Position numbers and translations under genes: made by a program. From Streptomyces typhae (lineage in GTDB: Bacteria; Actinomycetota; Actinomycetes; Streptomycetales; Streptomycetaceae): DNA of 64,000 bases. Where the stretch lies: contig NZ_WPNZ01000007.1 in the NCBI RefSeq assembly GCF_009755605.1, positions 1 through 64,000 on the forward strand, read 5' to 3'. Below the pieces are notes generated by a model. That model made no database searches. It was not told where the DNA came from and saw only the letters and a program-made list of their open reading frames with translations. Of the stretch, positions 46,682-56,080 are shown in pieces (the first letter of the stretch is position 1; the number at the start of each line of letters is the position of its first letter).

Positions 46682-47227
46682 TCACTTTCCCGAACCGAAG
46701 CCGAAACCGGAACCCGCGCCCTCGACCTTGGCGCGCAGCCGCTTGCCCTTCTCCGTCGCCTGGTCGTTCAGCTCCTGCTGGAACTCCCGCATCCGCGCGG
46801 CGAGTTCCTCGTCGTGCGCGGCCAGCATCCGGGTGGCGAGCAGGCCCGCGTTGCGCGCGCCGCCCACCGACACCGTGGCGACGGGCACGCCCGCGGGCAT
46901 CTGCACGATGGACAGGAGGCTGTCCATGCCGTCGAGGTACTTCAGGGGTACGGGGACGCCGATCACCGGCAGCGTGGTGACCGAGGCGAGCATGCCGGGC
47001 AGGTGGGCGGCGCCGCCCGCGCCCGCGACGATCGCCTTCAGACCGCGGTCCGCGGCCTGCTCGCCGTACGCGATCATCTCGCGCGGCATGCGGTGCGCGG
47101 AGACCACGTCGACCTCGTAGGGCACCTCGAACTCGTCCAGGGCCTTGGCGGCGGCCTCCATCACGGGCCAGTCGGAGTCGGAGCCCATGACGATGCCGAC
47201 CAGGGGCCCGGTCGCGGGAGAAGTCAT
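46682..47227 (-). CDS. purE: N5-carboxyaminoimidazole ribonucleotide mutase, PurE
   Basis: Moves the carboxyl group of N5-CAIR to carbon to form CAIR in purine synthesis. 181 residues: [15 protein letters not shown] at the N-terminus, [27 protein letters not shown] and [20 protein letters not shown], which contain the conserved active-site Ser, Asp and His. The family length is about 160-180. It starts at ATG 47227, overlapping the purK stop (ATGA). Confidence 0.97.
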   Translation of the reverse strand: MTSPATGPLVGIVMGSDSDWPVMEAAAKALDEFEVPYEVDVVSAHRMPREMIAYGEQAADRGLKAIVAGAGGAAHLPGMLASVTTLPVIGVPVPLKYLDGMDSLLSIVQMPAGVPVATVSVGGARNAGLLATRMLAAHDEELAARMREFQQELNDQATEKGKRLRAKVEGAGSGFGFGSGK

Positions 47228-48393
47228 TCGGTGATCGTCCCTCTGAGGTAGCCGGCCGCGTGACGGGCGCGCTCGAGCACGTCGTCAAGGTCGTCGCCGT
47301 AGGTGTTGACGTGACCGACCTTGCGGCCGGGCTTCACGTCCTTGCCGTACATGTGGATCTTCAGCTGCGGGTCACGGGCCATGCAGTGCAGGTACGCGCC
47401 GTACATGTCGGGGTAGTCGCCGCCCAGGACGTTCGCCATGACCGTCCACTTCGCGCGCGGGCGCGGGTCGCCGAGCGGCAGGTCGAGGACGGCGCGCACA
47501 TGGTTGGCGAACTGGGAGGTGACCGCGCCGTCCTGGCTCCAGTGGCCGGAATTGTGCGGTCGCATGGCCAGCTCGTTGACCAGGACGCGGCCGTCGGCGG
47601 TCTCGAACAGCTCGACGGCGAGGTGCCCGACGACGTCCAGCTCCTTGGCGATGCGCAGGGCCAGCTCCTGGGCGTGGCCCGCGAGCTCCTCCGAGAGGCC
47701 GGGCGCGGGCGCGATCACCGTGTCGCAGACGCCGTCGACCTGGCGGGACTCCACGACCGGATACGCCACGGCCTGCCCGTGCGGGGAGCGGACGACGTTC
47801 GCCGCCAGCTCCCGTACGAAGGCGACCTTCTCCTCGGCGAGGACCGGCACCCCGGCGCGGAACGGCTCGGCGGCCTCCGCCGCGGAGCGCACCACCCACA
47901 CGCCCTTGCCGTCGTACCCGCCGCGCACGGTCTTGAGGACGACGGGGAAGCCGTCACTGCCCGCGTCCGCGCCCGCCGCCGTCACCCCCTCGGCCGCGAA
48001 GGCGGCCACGTCGGCCGGGTCCGCCACGATCCGGTGGCGGGGGCAGGGCACCCCGAGCGCGTCGAGCCGCGCGCGCATCACCCCCTTGTCCTGGGCGTGC
48101 ACCAGCGCGTCAGGCCCCGGGCGCACGGGGATGCCGTCCGCCTCCAGGGCCCGCAGATGCTCGGTGGGTACATGTTCGTGATCAAACGTGATCACGTCGC
48201 AGCCCCGCGCGAAGTCACGCAGCGTGTCCAGGTCGCGATAGTCGCCGATGACGACGTCGCCGACGACCTGCGCCGCGGAATCCTGCGGGGTGTCACTGAG
48301 GAGCTTGAACCTGATGCCGAGCGGGATGCCCGCCTCGTGTGTCATACGAGCGAGCTGCCCCCCGCCGACCATGCCGACTACCGGGAACGTCAC
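47224..48393 (-). CDS. purK: 5-(carboxyamino)imidazole ribonucleotide synthase, PurK
   Basis: ATP-grasp enzyme making N5-CAIR from AIR, bicarbonate and ATP, the step before PurE. About 389 residues: N-terminal [51 protein letters not shown] (ATP-binding loop), [20 protein letters not shown] and [12 protein letters not shown] take GTG 48393; GTG 48399 would add two residues. It is coupled to purE by a four-base overlap and divergent from the GtrA gene. Confidence 0.96.
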   Translation of the reverse strand: MTFPVVGMVGGGQLARMTHEAGIPLGIRFKLLSDTPQDSAAQVVGDVVIGDYRDLDTLRDFARGCDVITFDHEHVPTEHLRALEADGIPVRPGPDALVHAQDKGVMRARLDALGVPCPRHRIVADPADVAAFAAEGVTAAGADAGSDGFPVVLKTVRGGYDGKGVWVVRSAAEAAEPFRAGVPVLAEEKVAFVRELAANVVRSPHGQAVAYPVVESRQVDGVCDTVIAPAPGLSEELAGHAQELALRIAKELDVVGHLAVELFETADGRVLVNELAMRPHNSGHWSQDGAVTSQFANHVRAVLDLPLGDPRPRAKWTVMANVLGGDYPDMYGAYLHCMARDPQLKIHMYGKDVKPGRKVGHVNTYGDDLDDVLERARHAAGYLRGTITE

Positions 48394-48694
48394 ACCCACA
48401 GGGTATCGGCCATCCGGAACGGACCCGGCGCCCCGCCCCGCCGCCGTTCCGTGCGGACACGGCGGAGCGGGACCGTGCACCGGTGTCACAGGGGCGCCAC
48501 AGAGTTCCCGGCGCCCACGGGCGCCCACGGGGGCCGCTGGTTAGCATGGCTGGGTTGACGCGAGCGAAACGACGGATCCCGGGCAGCTACCGATACACAT
48601 CGATTCACATCGATTCACCACACACCGCTCGATATCGATCATCGATCCCGTCGACGGGACCATACGAAATCGACGGGGGCTGGGGCGACCAACC
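48394..48694. promoter_or_regulatory. Divergent purK / GtrA intergenic region
   Basis: No gene. From 48590 to 48660 the sequence is unusually AT-rich and repetitive, with CACATCGATTCACATCGATT direct repeats and the palindromes ATATCGAT and ATCATCGAT. It may carry the promoter of the GtrA-family gene. I could not define the boxes. Confidence 0.4.
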
Positions 48695-49234
48695 ATGACG
48701 GAACGCGGCGCACTGAGGGTGCGATTCGATCAAGTCGCGCGCGAAGTAGCCAAGTTCGGGGCCGTGGGGGCGGTCGGGACACTGGTGAACTTCGCCGTGT
48801 TCAACCTGGTCCGCCATGTCACGGACCTACAGGTGGTGCGGGCCAGCGTCATCGCCACGGCCGTCGCCATCTGCTGCAACTACCTGGGGTTCAGGTACTT
48901 CACCTACCGTGACCGCGACAAGAGCGGCCGCACCAAGGAGCTCACGCTCTTCCTGCTGTTCAGCCTGGTCGGCCTGGTGATCGAGAACGGCGTCCTGTAC
49001 GTGGCGACGTACGGCTTCGACTGGGACAGCCGCCTCCAGTCCAACGTCTTCAAGTTCCTCGGCATGGCCATCGCCACGCTGTTCCGCTTCTGGTCCTACC
49101 GGACCTGGGTGTTCCGCGCGCTGCCCGCGCGGGAGACGGTGGCGCGTGCGGAATCGTTCCTGGACGGAGCCGAGGAACCCGGGGGCTCCGGGGGCTCCGG
49201 TGAGGGCTCCGTGCGCTCGGGGCGGGCGGCCTGA
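48695..49234 (+). CDS. GtrA family membrane protein
   Basis: 179 residues with four predicted helices: VAKFGAVGAVGTLVNFAVFN, VIATAVAICCNYLGFRYF, ELTLFLLFSLVGLVIENGVL and VFKFLGMAIATLFRFWSYR. The FRFWSYRTWVF end is typical of the GtrA/DPMS family, small proteins thought to help move lipid-linked sugars across the membrane. A Ser/Gly-rich tail ends the protein. It starts at ATG 48695 and converges with the sensor kinase gene; the gap holds TGCTGCCGTGGTCTC direct repeats. Confidence 0.9.
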   Translation: MTERGALRVRFDQVAREVAKFGAVGAVGTLVNFAVFNLVRHVTDLQVVRASVIATAVAICCNYLGFRYFTYRDRDKSGRTKELTLFLLFSLVGLVIENGVLYVATYGFDWDSRLQSNVFKFLGMAIATLFRFWSYRTWVFRALPARETVARAESFLDGAEEPGGSGGSGEGSVRSGRAA

Positions 49235-49310
49235 GGGAGGGCTGCTGCCGGGGCTGTGCGCTTGGGACTGCCGCAGTGGTCTCTGCTGCCGTGGTCTCTG
49301 CTGCCGTGGT

Positions 49311-50600
49311 CTAGCGGACCGTTTCCTCGTCCGCGCCGTCGTGGTCGCGGTCCCCGCCGTCCCGGTACGAGGGCGTACGTGACAGGAACAGGCCGAACAC
49401 CGGGGGCTTCGCCTGGAGCATCTCCAGGCGGCCGCCGTCCGCCTCGGCCAGGTCCCGTGCCACCGCGAGGCCGATGCCCGTCGAGTTGCGGCCGGAGATG
49501 GCCCGCTCGAAGATCCGCGCCCCCAGGTCGGCGGGGACGCCGGGGCCGCTGTCGGTGACCTCGACGACGGCCTGGTTGCCGATGACGCGGGTGCGCAGGG
49601 CGACGGTGCCGCCGCCGTGCATGAGGGAGTTCTCGATCAGCGCGGCCAGGACCTGGGCGACCGCGCCCGGGGTCCCCACGGCGTGCAGATGCCGCTTGCC
49701 GGAGCTGACGATGGCACGGCCCGCGCTGCGGTAGGCCGGGCGCCACTCCTCCAGCTGCTGCTTGATCACCTCGTCCAGGTCGAAGGTGACCGCGGAGCCC
49801 GTGCTGGGGTCGCGGGAATTGGTGAGGAGCCGCTCGACGACGTCCGTGAGCCGCTCGACCTGTGTGAGCGCGACCGTGGCCTCCTCCTTCACGGTGTCCA
49901 GGTCCTCGGTGAGGGTGATCTCCTCCAGGCGCATGGACAGGGCCGTCAGGGGGGTGCGCAGCTGGTGGGAGGCGTCGGCGGCGAGGCGCCGCTCCGCGGT
50001 CAGCATCCGGGCGATGCGTTCGGCGCTGCCGTCCAGGACGTCGGCGACGCGGTCAAGCTCGGGGACGCCGTAGCGGCGGTGGCGGGGGCGCGGGTCGCCG
50101 GAGCCCAGGCGTTCGGCGGTCTCCGCGAGGTCGGTGAGGGGGGAGGCCAGACGGTTGGCCTGGCGTACGGCGAGCAGGACCGCCGCGACGATCGCGAGCA
50201 GGGCCACGCCGCCGATGATCAGGAGGGTGCGGCCGACCTCCTGGGTGACCGCGGTGCGCGGCTCCTCCACGGTGATCTTCTCGCCCTCGCCGCCGTCCCG
50301 GGTGGCGCGGATCACGTCGCCGCCGGGGCGGCTGCCGACCTCGATGGCGGGGCGGCCGGGGATCTCGATGCGGGCGTAGCGCTCGGTGTCGACCTGCTTG
50401 CGCAGTACGTCACCGCTGACGCGCTCGTCGCTGAGCAGCCTGCTGTCGACGATGCCGACCAGGCGGAGCGCCTCGGAGTCCACGCGTTCCTGGGCGCTGT
50501 TGCTGATCGTGCGGGTCTCGACGATCACCAGGGAGACGCCGAAGACGGCGATGACCACCAGGACTACGGCGAGGGTCGAGTTGATCAGGCGTCGGCGCAT
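49311..50600 (-). CDS. Sensor histidine kinase
   Basis: 429 residues. Two membrane helices (about 8-28 and 124-146) flank an extracellular sensor domain, followed by a HAMP linker and a HisKA domain with the phosphorylated His212 in SHQLRTPLTAL. A HATPase_c domain follows: N box LAALIENSLMHGGG, VEVTDSGPGVPADLG and STGIGLAVARDLAEADGG. It autophosphorylates and passes phosphate to the response regulator encoded just upstream (50736-51413); the 135-bp gap and shared strand indicate one operon. The signal sensed is unknown. Confidence 0.93.
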   Translation of the reverse strand: MRRRLINSTLAVVLVVIAVFGVSLVIVETRTISNSAQERVDSEALRLVGIVDSRLLSDERVSGDVLRKQVDTERYARIEIPGRPAIEVGSRPGGDVIRATRDGGEGEKITVEEPRTAVTQEVGRTLLIIGGVALLAIVAAVLLAVRQANRLASPLTDLAETAERLGSGDPRPRHRRYGVPELDRVADVLDGSAERIARMLTAERRLAADASHQLRTPLTALSMRLEEITLTEDLDTVKEEATVALTQVERLTDVVERLLTNSRDPSTGSAVTFDLDEVIKQQLEEWRPAYRSAGRAIVSSGKRHLHAVGTPGAVAQVLAALIENSLMHGGGTVALRTRVIGNQAVVEVTDSGPGVPADLGARIFERAISGRNSTGIGLAVARDLAEADGGRLEMLQAKPPVFGLFLSRTPSYRDGGDRDHDGADEETVR

Positions 50601-50735
50601 GTGCCCTCCGGGCGGGGTGTCGGACTCGACCAGTGTGCCCCCGGGCCGGGGTCCCGCACGCCCCGGCCGGCACCCGCCCCGCCGCTCCGCGGCAACATCC
50701 CCACCCGCCCGCCTGTGGCGGTCGGGCGGAGGGCG

Positions 50736-51413
50736 TCAGCTCTTCTCGAAGCGGAAACCCACACCCCGCACCGTGGCGATGTACCGAGGATTCGCGGCGT
50801 CGTCGCCGAGTTTCTTGCGCAGCCAGGAGATGTGCATGTCGAGGGTCTTGGTGGAGGACCACCAGGTGGTGTCCCAGACCTCGCGCATGAGCTGGTCCCG
50901 GGTCACGACGCGCCCCGCGTCGCGCACGAGGACCCGCAGGAGGTCGAACTCCTTGGCCGTGAGCTGGAGCTCCTCCTCCCCCATCCAGGCCCGGTGCGAC
51001 TCCACGTCGATCCGCACCCCGTGCGTGGCGGGCGGCTGCGGCGGCTCCGAGGCGCCGCGCCGCAGCAGGGCCCGTACCCGGGCGAGCAGTTCGGCTAGGC
51101 GGAACGGCTTGGTCACATAGTCGTCGGCCCCGGCGTCGAGCCCGACCACCGTGTCCACCTCGTCGGCGCGGGCGGTCAGGATGAGGATCGGCACCGTGTG
51201 ACCCTCCGCACGCAGCCGTCGGGCTACCTCCAGGCCGTCCATGCCGGGCAGGCCGAGGTCGAGCACGACGAGGTCCACGCTGCCCTGCAGTCCGGCGTCG
51301 AGGGCGGTGGGACCGTCCTCGCGCACTTCGACCTCGTAGCCCTCGCGGCGCAGTGCGCGGGCCAGCGGCTCCGAGATGGACGCGTCGTCCTCGGCGAGCA
51401 GTACACGGGTCAT
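50736..51413 (-). CDS. OmpR/PhoB-type response regulator
   Basis: 225 residues. The receiver domain has the acidic pair Asp9-Asp10, phospho-acceptor Asp52 (VVLDLGLPGMDG), Thr80 and Lys102 (TKPFRLAELL). The C-terminal winged-helix DNA-binding domain includes LTAKEFDLLRVLVRDAGRVV, LMREVWDTTWWSSTKTLDMHI and IATVRGVGFRFEKS. I chose ATG 51413, where the receiver begins, rather than the longer ORF through the repeat tract upstream. It works with the downstream kinase. Confidence 0.95.
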   Translation of the reverse strand: MTRVLLAEDDASISEPLARALRREGYEVEVREDGPTALDAGLQGSVDLVVLDLGLPGMDGLEVARRLRAEGHTVPILILTARADEVDTVVGLDAGADDYVTKPFRLAELLARVRALLRRGASEPPQPPATHGVRIDVESHRAWMGEEELQLTAKEFDLLRVLVRDAGRVVTRDQLMREVWDTTWWSSTKTLDMHISWLRKKLGDDAANPRYIATVRGVGFRFEKS

Positions 51414-51520
51414 GAGGTGATGGTAGTCCGCACCGAACCAGCACAGGAGGCTGATCGCCGAGCGACCCACCGCCCTCGGCCACACCGGTCCCGCACCCGG
51501 GTCACACCCGACGCGCATCC

Positions 51521-51570
51521 GGGTCGCACCCGGGTCGCACCCGGGTCGCACCCGGGTCGCACCCGGGTCC
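51521..51570. repeat. 11-bp tandem repeats upstream of the response regulator
   Basis: Four and a half perfect copies of GGGTCGCACCC. The unit itself is close to a dyad (GGGT...ACCC), so it could form nested hairpins or bind protein. Confidence 0.85.
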
Positions 51571-51750
51571 CCGCCCGCCCCGCCGTCACCTCCACGTCAC
51601 CGCCTCCCGGCGTTACGGGAACACGAACCCGGGTACCCAGGAGGTGCGATCCTCGGAATCACCGCGCGTACACCTTTGAATGTGCGAGATTGGTTCCAGC
51701 GTCACCTGTGATCCATCTCTCAAGTCCTTCCAAATCCCGCTCTGTCGTGG

Positions 51751-51820
51751 CGTATGGTGGCGAGACGCCTGTAGCACTACTCAAGGACCTTTGGCCCGCT
51801 ATTGCGCGCCAAGGGTCTTT
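51751..51820 (+). promoter_or_regulatory. Leader hairpin (possible attenuator) of the POT transporter gene
   Basis: A 13-pair stem, 11 Watson-Crick and 2 G-U, forms between 51783-51795 and 51808-51820 (AAGGACCTTTGGC with GCCAAGGGTCTTT), with a 12-base loop. It is followed by TCTGTGTG, so the 3' arm ends in the run TTTT. A -10-like TATGGT (51753-51758) lies just before it. It is about 250 bases upstream of the transporter ATG and points in the same direction. A terminator of a short upstream transcript is the alternative. Confidence 0.5.
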
Positions 51821-52068
51821 TCTGTGTGTCGGCCGGTGCTCGTTCACCGGCCTCGAAAGGAATGACCTGTGGTCGGGCCCCGCGCGCGAAGTTGCGTCCC
51901 GGGGTGTGGATCTCGGGGTCGTCGTCCCCGGTGCCCCACGGACCTCCGTGGCACCGCTCCCTCCTCAGGCGTGAGGGCCGGACGGCCGACACCGGTGCCG
52001 ACCGCCCCCCACCGGGCGTGCCCGCGGCCCCCGCCGCCGGACGCGTCCCGAACCACGAGGATCGACCC

Positions 52069-53559
52069 ATGGCGTCCAGCCTGACGAAGGACTCGGCCAG
52101 CACTCCTGGTTCCGAGAAGACCTTCTTCGGCCACCCCCGCGGCCTGGCCACTCTCTTCATGACCGAGATGTGGGAGCGCTTCAGCTTCTACGGCATGAAG
52201 GCCCTGCTCCCCCTGTATCTGGTCGCGCCCGGCGGCATGAACATGAATGCCGCGACCGCCACGGCGATCTTCTCGATCTACATGGCGATGGTGTACCTGC
52301 TCGCCATGCCGGGCGGCTGGTTCGCGGACCGCCTGTGGGGCCCGCGCAAGACGATCACGATCGCCGCACTGGTGATCATGGCAGGCCACGTGACGCTCGC
52401 CCTGCCCGGCAAGGGAGTCTTCTTCCTCGGCCTGGTCCTGGTGGCGATCGGCTCCGGCCTGCTGAAGGCCAACATCTCCACGATGGTCGGCCACCTCTAC
52501 GACGGCCCGGACGACCCGCGCCGCGACGGTGGCTTCACGGTCTTCTACATCGGCATCAACCTCGGCGCCTTCTTCGCCCCGCTGGCCATCGGCACCGTCG
52601 GTGAGAAGGTCAACTGGCACCTGGGCTTCGCCCTCGCCGCGTTCGGCATGGCGCTCGGCCTGATCCAGTTCCTGCTCGGCGGCCGCCACCTGAGCGAGCG
52701 CAGCAACGTCGTCCCGAAGCCCGTGGACCGGCCGGAGCTGATGGGCCTGCTGCGCAAGGCCATGCTGTGGGTCATCGCCGCCGTGGTCTTCTACGGCGTC
52801 GCGATCGGCACCGGCGTCTACACCCTCAACTGGGCCATCGTCCCGATCACGGTCGCCGGTCTGGTCATCCCGATCTGGGTGCTCGCCCGCATCAAGCGGG
52901 ACAAGGAGCTCGACCAGGTCGAGCAGTCCAGGATGACGGCCTACATCTGGTTCTTCGCAGCCGCCGCCGTCTTTTGGATGATCTACGACCAGGGCGCCTC
53001 CACCGTGGCCCTGTTCGGCAAGAACTCCACCGACACCTCGATCTTCGGCTTCGACTTCCCGGTCTCCTGGTACCAGTCGGTCAACCCGGTCCTGATCATG
53101 GCCCTGGCGCCGGTCGTCGCCGTCCTGTGGCTGGCGCTGAACCGCCGCGACAAGGAGCCGACCACGGTCGTGAAGTTCGCCGTGGGTCTGGTCATCACCG
53201 GTGCGTCCTTCTTCGTCTTCCTGATCCCGCTGGGCATGGCGAGCGGCGGCGAGAAGGTCGGCGCGTACTGGATGGTCGCGATCTACTTCATGCACACCGT
53301 CGGTGAGCTGTGCGTCTCCCCGGTCGGCCTGTCGGTCACCACGAAGATGGCGCCGGCGAAGTACGCCTCGCAGATGCTCGGTGTCTGGTTCCTCGCCGTC
53401 ACCGCCGGTGACTGCACCACGGGCCTGCTGTCCATCGCGGGCGTCGACCTGAACAAGACCGGCGTGGTCGCGGCGGAGGCAGCCCTGGCCGTCTTCGCGG
53501 GCTTCGCGGTCTACATGTACCGCAAGAAGGTCAAGTCGCTCATGGGCGAGGTCAACTGA
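52069..53559 (+). CDS. POT/PTR family proton-dependent oligopeptide transporter
   Basis: Imports di- and tripeptides with protons. 496 residues and about 14 membrane helices. Family signatures are FFGHPRGLATLFMTEMWERF with the ExxER-like start, FSFYGMKALLPLYL, GGWFADRLWGPRKTI, GGFTVFYIGINLGAFFAP (the PTR2 motif) and the conserved helix around MHTVGELCVSPVGLS. It starts at ATG 52069 with GAGGA seven bases upstream. It is monocistronic, with a long leader containing a hairpin and a strong terminator after it. It is divergent from the two-component system. Confidence 0.93.
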   Translation: MASSLTKDSASTPGSEKTFFGHPRGLATLFMTEMWERFSFYGMKALLPLYLVAPGGMNMNAATATAIFSIYMAMVYLLAMPGGWFADRLWGPRKTITIAALVIMAGHVTLALPGKGVFFLGLVLVAIGSGLLKANISTMVGHLYDGPDDPRRDGGFTVFYIGINLGAFFAPLAIGTVGEKVNWHLGFALAAFGMALGLIQFLLGGRHLSERSNVVPKPVDRPELMGLLRKAMLWVIAAVVFYGVAIGTGVYTLNWAIVPITVAGLVIPIWVLARIKRDKELDQVEQSRMTAYIWFFAAAAVFWMIYDQGASTVALFGKNSTDTSIFGFDFPVSWYQSVNPVLIMALAPVVAVLWLALNRRDKEPTTVVKFAVGLVITGASFFVFLIPLGMASGGEKVGAYWMVAIYFMHTVGELCVSPVGLSVTTKMAPAKYASQMLGVWFLAVTAGDCTTGLLSIAGVDLNKTGVVAAEAALAVFAGFAVYMYRKKVKSLMGEVN

Positions 53560-53577
53560 CCCCCGCCCCCGCCTGAC

Positions 53578-53639
53578 GCGTACGCCACGTACTCCTCGTA
53601 CGCCACGTACTCCTCGTACGCCAAGTACGCCTTGTACGG
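53578..53639. repeat. 18-bp tandem repeats beside the terminator
   Basis: Three copies, two perfect and one diverged, of TACGCCACGTACTCCTCG directly after the transporter stop. Confidence 0.8.
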
Positions 53640-53640
53640 A

Positions 53641-53680
53641 CCGAGGGCCGCCGCACCACGAACGGTGCGGCGGCCCTCGG
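53641..53680. terminator. Bidirectional terminator between convergent genes
   Basis: A perfect 17-bp stem, CCGAGGGCCGCCGCACC (53641-53657) with GGTGCGGCGGCCCTCGG (53664-53680), and a 6-base loop ACGAAC. It lies between the POT gene and the convergent minus-strand gene. Confidence 0.9.
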
Positions 53681-53717
53681 CGTTGCGGCGGGCACGGCGC
53701 CCGCGCCCGGCGTGACG

Positions 53718-55052
53718 TCAGGTGTCGCGGCTGTCACGGCGCCACCTCGGCCCCCGGCCCCCGAACCAGGGGAGCGACCGTGCGGGCGGCGCGGCGGGCG
53801 GGTCCGGTTCCTGCGGCAGGCGCGGCTTCGTCAGGGGCCGCTTCAGCCGGGACCGCTTCAGCCGGGACCGATTCGGCAGGGACCGATTCGGCAGGCGTAC
53901 GGTCAGTGCGCGGACGCGGTCGGTGCGGTGGCGGCCCGGGGTGCGGCGGGCCCGGTCCCGGTCCGGGCGCAACCGGTCGACGATCACCATGCCGACGCGG
54001 AAGACGGCCGCGGGTACGACGACGCAGAGCAGCACCCAGAACAGCGTGACGCCCCAGGGTCGGCCCACGCCCCAGGGCTGCTCGGCGAGGACCTTCTCGC
54101 CGTACCGCAGCGAGACGAGGTAGTCGCCGTGTGCGCCCGCGGACAGCTCGACCGGCAGTTCGATCCGGGCCTTCCTGCCCGGCGCGATGGTGCCGCGCCA
54201 CTGCTGTTCCTCCCACTGCGGGGCGAACACGCCGTGGGAGGCGCCCACTTGGAAGACCGGGTCCTTGACCGGGGTGGTGCCGACGTTGCCGACGGTGAAG
54301 GCGAGTCTGCGGGACGGCGGGGCGCCGAACCAGGTGAGGAGGCCGCTTGAACCGTCGAGCCGGGTGTCGGTCAGGACGGCGAGCCTGCTGCCCGTGCGCC
54401 GCGCGGGCAGCGGTTTCACGGGGTGCCCGGCGACCTCGAACTCCACGTCCGCGGCGGCCTTCGCGCCGGTCACCGTGGCGACGTGCACGACGCACGGGCA
54501 CGGCTCCGGGGGTTCGGCGACGGGCAGCGCCTTGCGGAACGCGCCGTCGCCGTCGGCGGTGACGGCGCGCCCCTGGGAGTTGGCGCAGGAGTTGCTACCG
54601 CCAGGAACCCCGACGGCGGCCGTGGCCTGCCCGCAGACGAGCACCATCAGCAGGGCACCTGGCCGCCACCCCTTCCCCGTAACGGTGACGGAGCCGCCTG
54701 CTCCGGCTTGGCGGGTGGACAGGGTGAGGGTGGGCTTGCCGGCGGCGCGGGCGGCGGCGGGCGGCGTGAGGGCGCCGCCCGGGGATGCGGCGAAGGACCC
54801 GCCCCGAGGCGCGGCGGAGGGCCCGCCCGGGGGTGCGGCGGAGGCGGCGAGAGGTGTGGCGAGGGCGCCGCCGAGCAGGGCGACCAGGACCGCGAAGGCG
54901 AGGGCGGCTGCCAGGAAGGGGCCGCAGCGGCCTGCGCGCGGGCCCTGGGAGCGTGGACCCCAGACCTGTGAACCCCAAGCACATGAACCCCCAGCGGACA
55001 ACCGGCACCCACATCCGCACACGCACACGCACCCGCAGTCGCACACGCACAC
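53718..55052 (-). CDS. Secreted/membrane protein with neocarzinostatin-like Ig domain
   Basis: About 445 residues. After a long hydrophobic signal region (FLAAALAFAVLVALLGGAL) and an Ala/Pro/Gly linker comes a neocarzinostatin-type domain: PTLTLSTRQAGAGGSVTVTG, LMVLVCGQ, SNSCANSQGRAVTADGDGAF, PPEPCPCVVHVATVTG. A second beta-domain (LAFTVGNVGTTPVKDPVFQV) and a membrane helix (GVTLFWVLLCVVVPAAVFRV) follow, then a very basic cytoplasmic tail with RSRLKR repeats. The fold suggests surface binding rather than an enediyne apoprotein. The start is uncertain: the Cys-rich N-terminus (CVCDCGCVCVCGCGC) comes from CA/CG repeats, and TTG 55001 is an alternative. It follows the LPQTG protein gene and is likely co-transcribed with it. 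Confidence 0.7.
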   Translation of the reverse strand: MCVCDCGCVCVCGCGCRLSAGGSCAWGSQVWGPRSQGPRAGRCGPFLAAALAFAVLVALLGGALATPLAASAAPPGGPSAAPRGGSFAASPGGALTPPAAARAAGKPTLTLSTRQAGAGGSVTVTGKGWRPGALLMVLVCGQATAAVGVPGGSNSCANSQGRAVTADGDGAFRKALPVAEPPEPCPCVVHVATVTGAKAAADVEFEVAGHPVKPLPARRTGSRLAVLTDTRLDGSSGLLTWFGAPPSRRLAFTVGNVGTTPVKDPVFQVGASHGVFAPQWEEQQWRGTIAPGRKARIELPVELSAGAHGDYLVSLRYGEKVLAEQPWGVGRPWGVTLFWVLLCVVVPAAVFRVGMVIVDRLRPDRDRARRTPGRHRTDRVRALTVRLPNRSLPNRSRLKRSRLKRPLTKPRLPQEPDPPAAPPARSLPWFGGRGPRWRRDSRDT

Positions 55053-55148
55053 CCCAACCGACCCACCCTTCACAGCTGACCTCCGCCCGCCGACGCCGAC
55101 GTACCGCGACAACGCCTCCCGCGGTGAGGGCGGCTCACACGTCGGCCG

Positions 55149-55886
55149 TCAGCGGGGCCGCGCCGCCTGGTTCCGCCGGGTCAGCCAGAGCACGCCTGCC
55201 GCCCCCGCGAGCAGCACGGTGCCGCCGAGGGTGCCGAGGGCGATGGCGGAGTCCGCGGGCCCGGTCTGCGGCAGCTCGGCGCCGCCGCCACCGGAGCCCT
55301 GCGACCCGGCGGACGCGCCACCGGTTCCGGACCCGGTTCCGGTGCCGGAGTCGGACCCGGAACCCGAGTCGCCACCCGCCCCCTTGACGTCGAGCGTCAG
55401 GGACGGCTCGGGATTGTTCGCGGGCGTACACGTCGTGGTGGTGCCGAGCGCCTTGATGGTGAGCATTCCGGCCGTGAAGGTGACCTTCCCCGTCTTCTTC
55501 GGCGTGTACGTACCCGACAGGTCACTGATCTTGATGGGGGTGTTGGCCGGAATCGCCGCCGAGTTGGTGGGCCCGGAGACGGGAGCCGTTCCGCTCTCCG
55601 CGCCCCCGAGCTCGATCAGCGCGCTGGGCTTCATCGCACCCTTGCCGAGCTCGACGGGGCTGGAGGAGACGCCCTTCTGGAAGGACATGGTGAGCTTGTA
55701 GCCGCTGCCGCTCTTGACGCTCTTGATGTCGATCGGGGAGACCGCCCCCTTGTTGCCGATGGGCGTCTTGCACTCGTAGTCCACGTCCTGGACATCGGCC
55801 TGGGCGACGGGTGCGGCAAGGAGCAGAGCCGATCCGGCAAGGGCCGTGGCGAGGACGAGCGCGGCCGTCTGTTTCTGGTACGACAC
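55149..55886 (-). CDS. LPQTG-anchored cell-surface protein
   Basis: 245 residues from GTG 55886 (GAGGGG upstream). It has an N-terminal signal peptide (AALVLATALAGSALLLAAPV, cleavage near AQA-DV) and a beta-rich domain (DVDYECKTPIGNKGAVSPID to about residue 160) resembling DUF6801-like actinobacterial surface domains. A Gly/Ser linker and a sortase signal follow: LPQTG, a hydrophobic helix (AIALGTLGGTVLLAGAAGVL) and a basic tail. Two cysteines (CKTP and TTTTCTP) could form a disulfide. A sortase would anchor it to the wall; no sortase gene lies in the window. It appears to form a unit with the neocarzinostatin-like gene. Confidence 0.85.
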   Translation of the reverse strand: MSYQKQTAALVLATALAGSALLLAAPVAQADVQDVDYECKTPIGNKGAVSPIDIKSVKSGSGYKLTMSFQKGVSSSPVELGKGAMKPSALIELGGAESGTAPVSGPTNSAAIPANTPIKISDLSGTYTPKKTGKVTFTAGMLTIKALGTTTTCTPANNPEPSLTLDVKGAGGDSGSGSDSGTGTGSGTGGASAGSQGSGGGGAELPQTGPADSAIALGTLGGTVLLAGAAGVLWLTRRNQAARPR

Positions 55887-56080
55887 CTCGTTTTCCCCTC
55901 ATGCCGTGGTGCGGGCGAGTCCGTGCCGCACATGCACTTTTACTGACGGCACATCAGATTGGGCGCTCAAGGTACGCCCGGGACCTTGGAGAGGGAAGAC
56001 AAAGGACGCGCCGGATCCGTGGTGATCCGACGCGTGTGAGGTGGGTGGACCCTTCGACCGGGCGAGCACGGGGAAAGCCA

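Noticed and set aside
55041..55112. Cys-rich peptide (CVCDCGCVCVCGCGC) as a metal-binding N-terminus
   Set aside because: It comes from CA/CG dinucleotide repeats ahead of a normal signal sequence; most likely untranslated or a chance extension.
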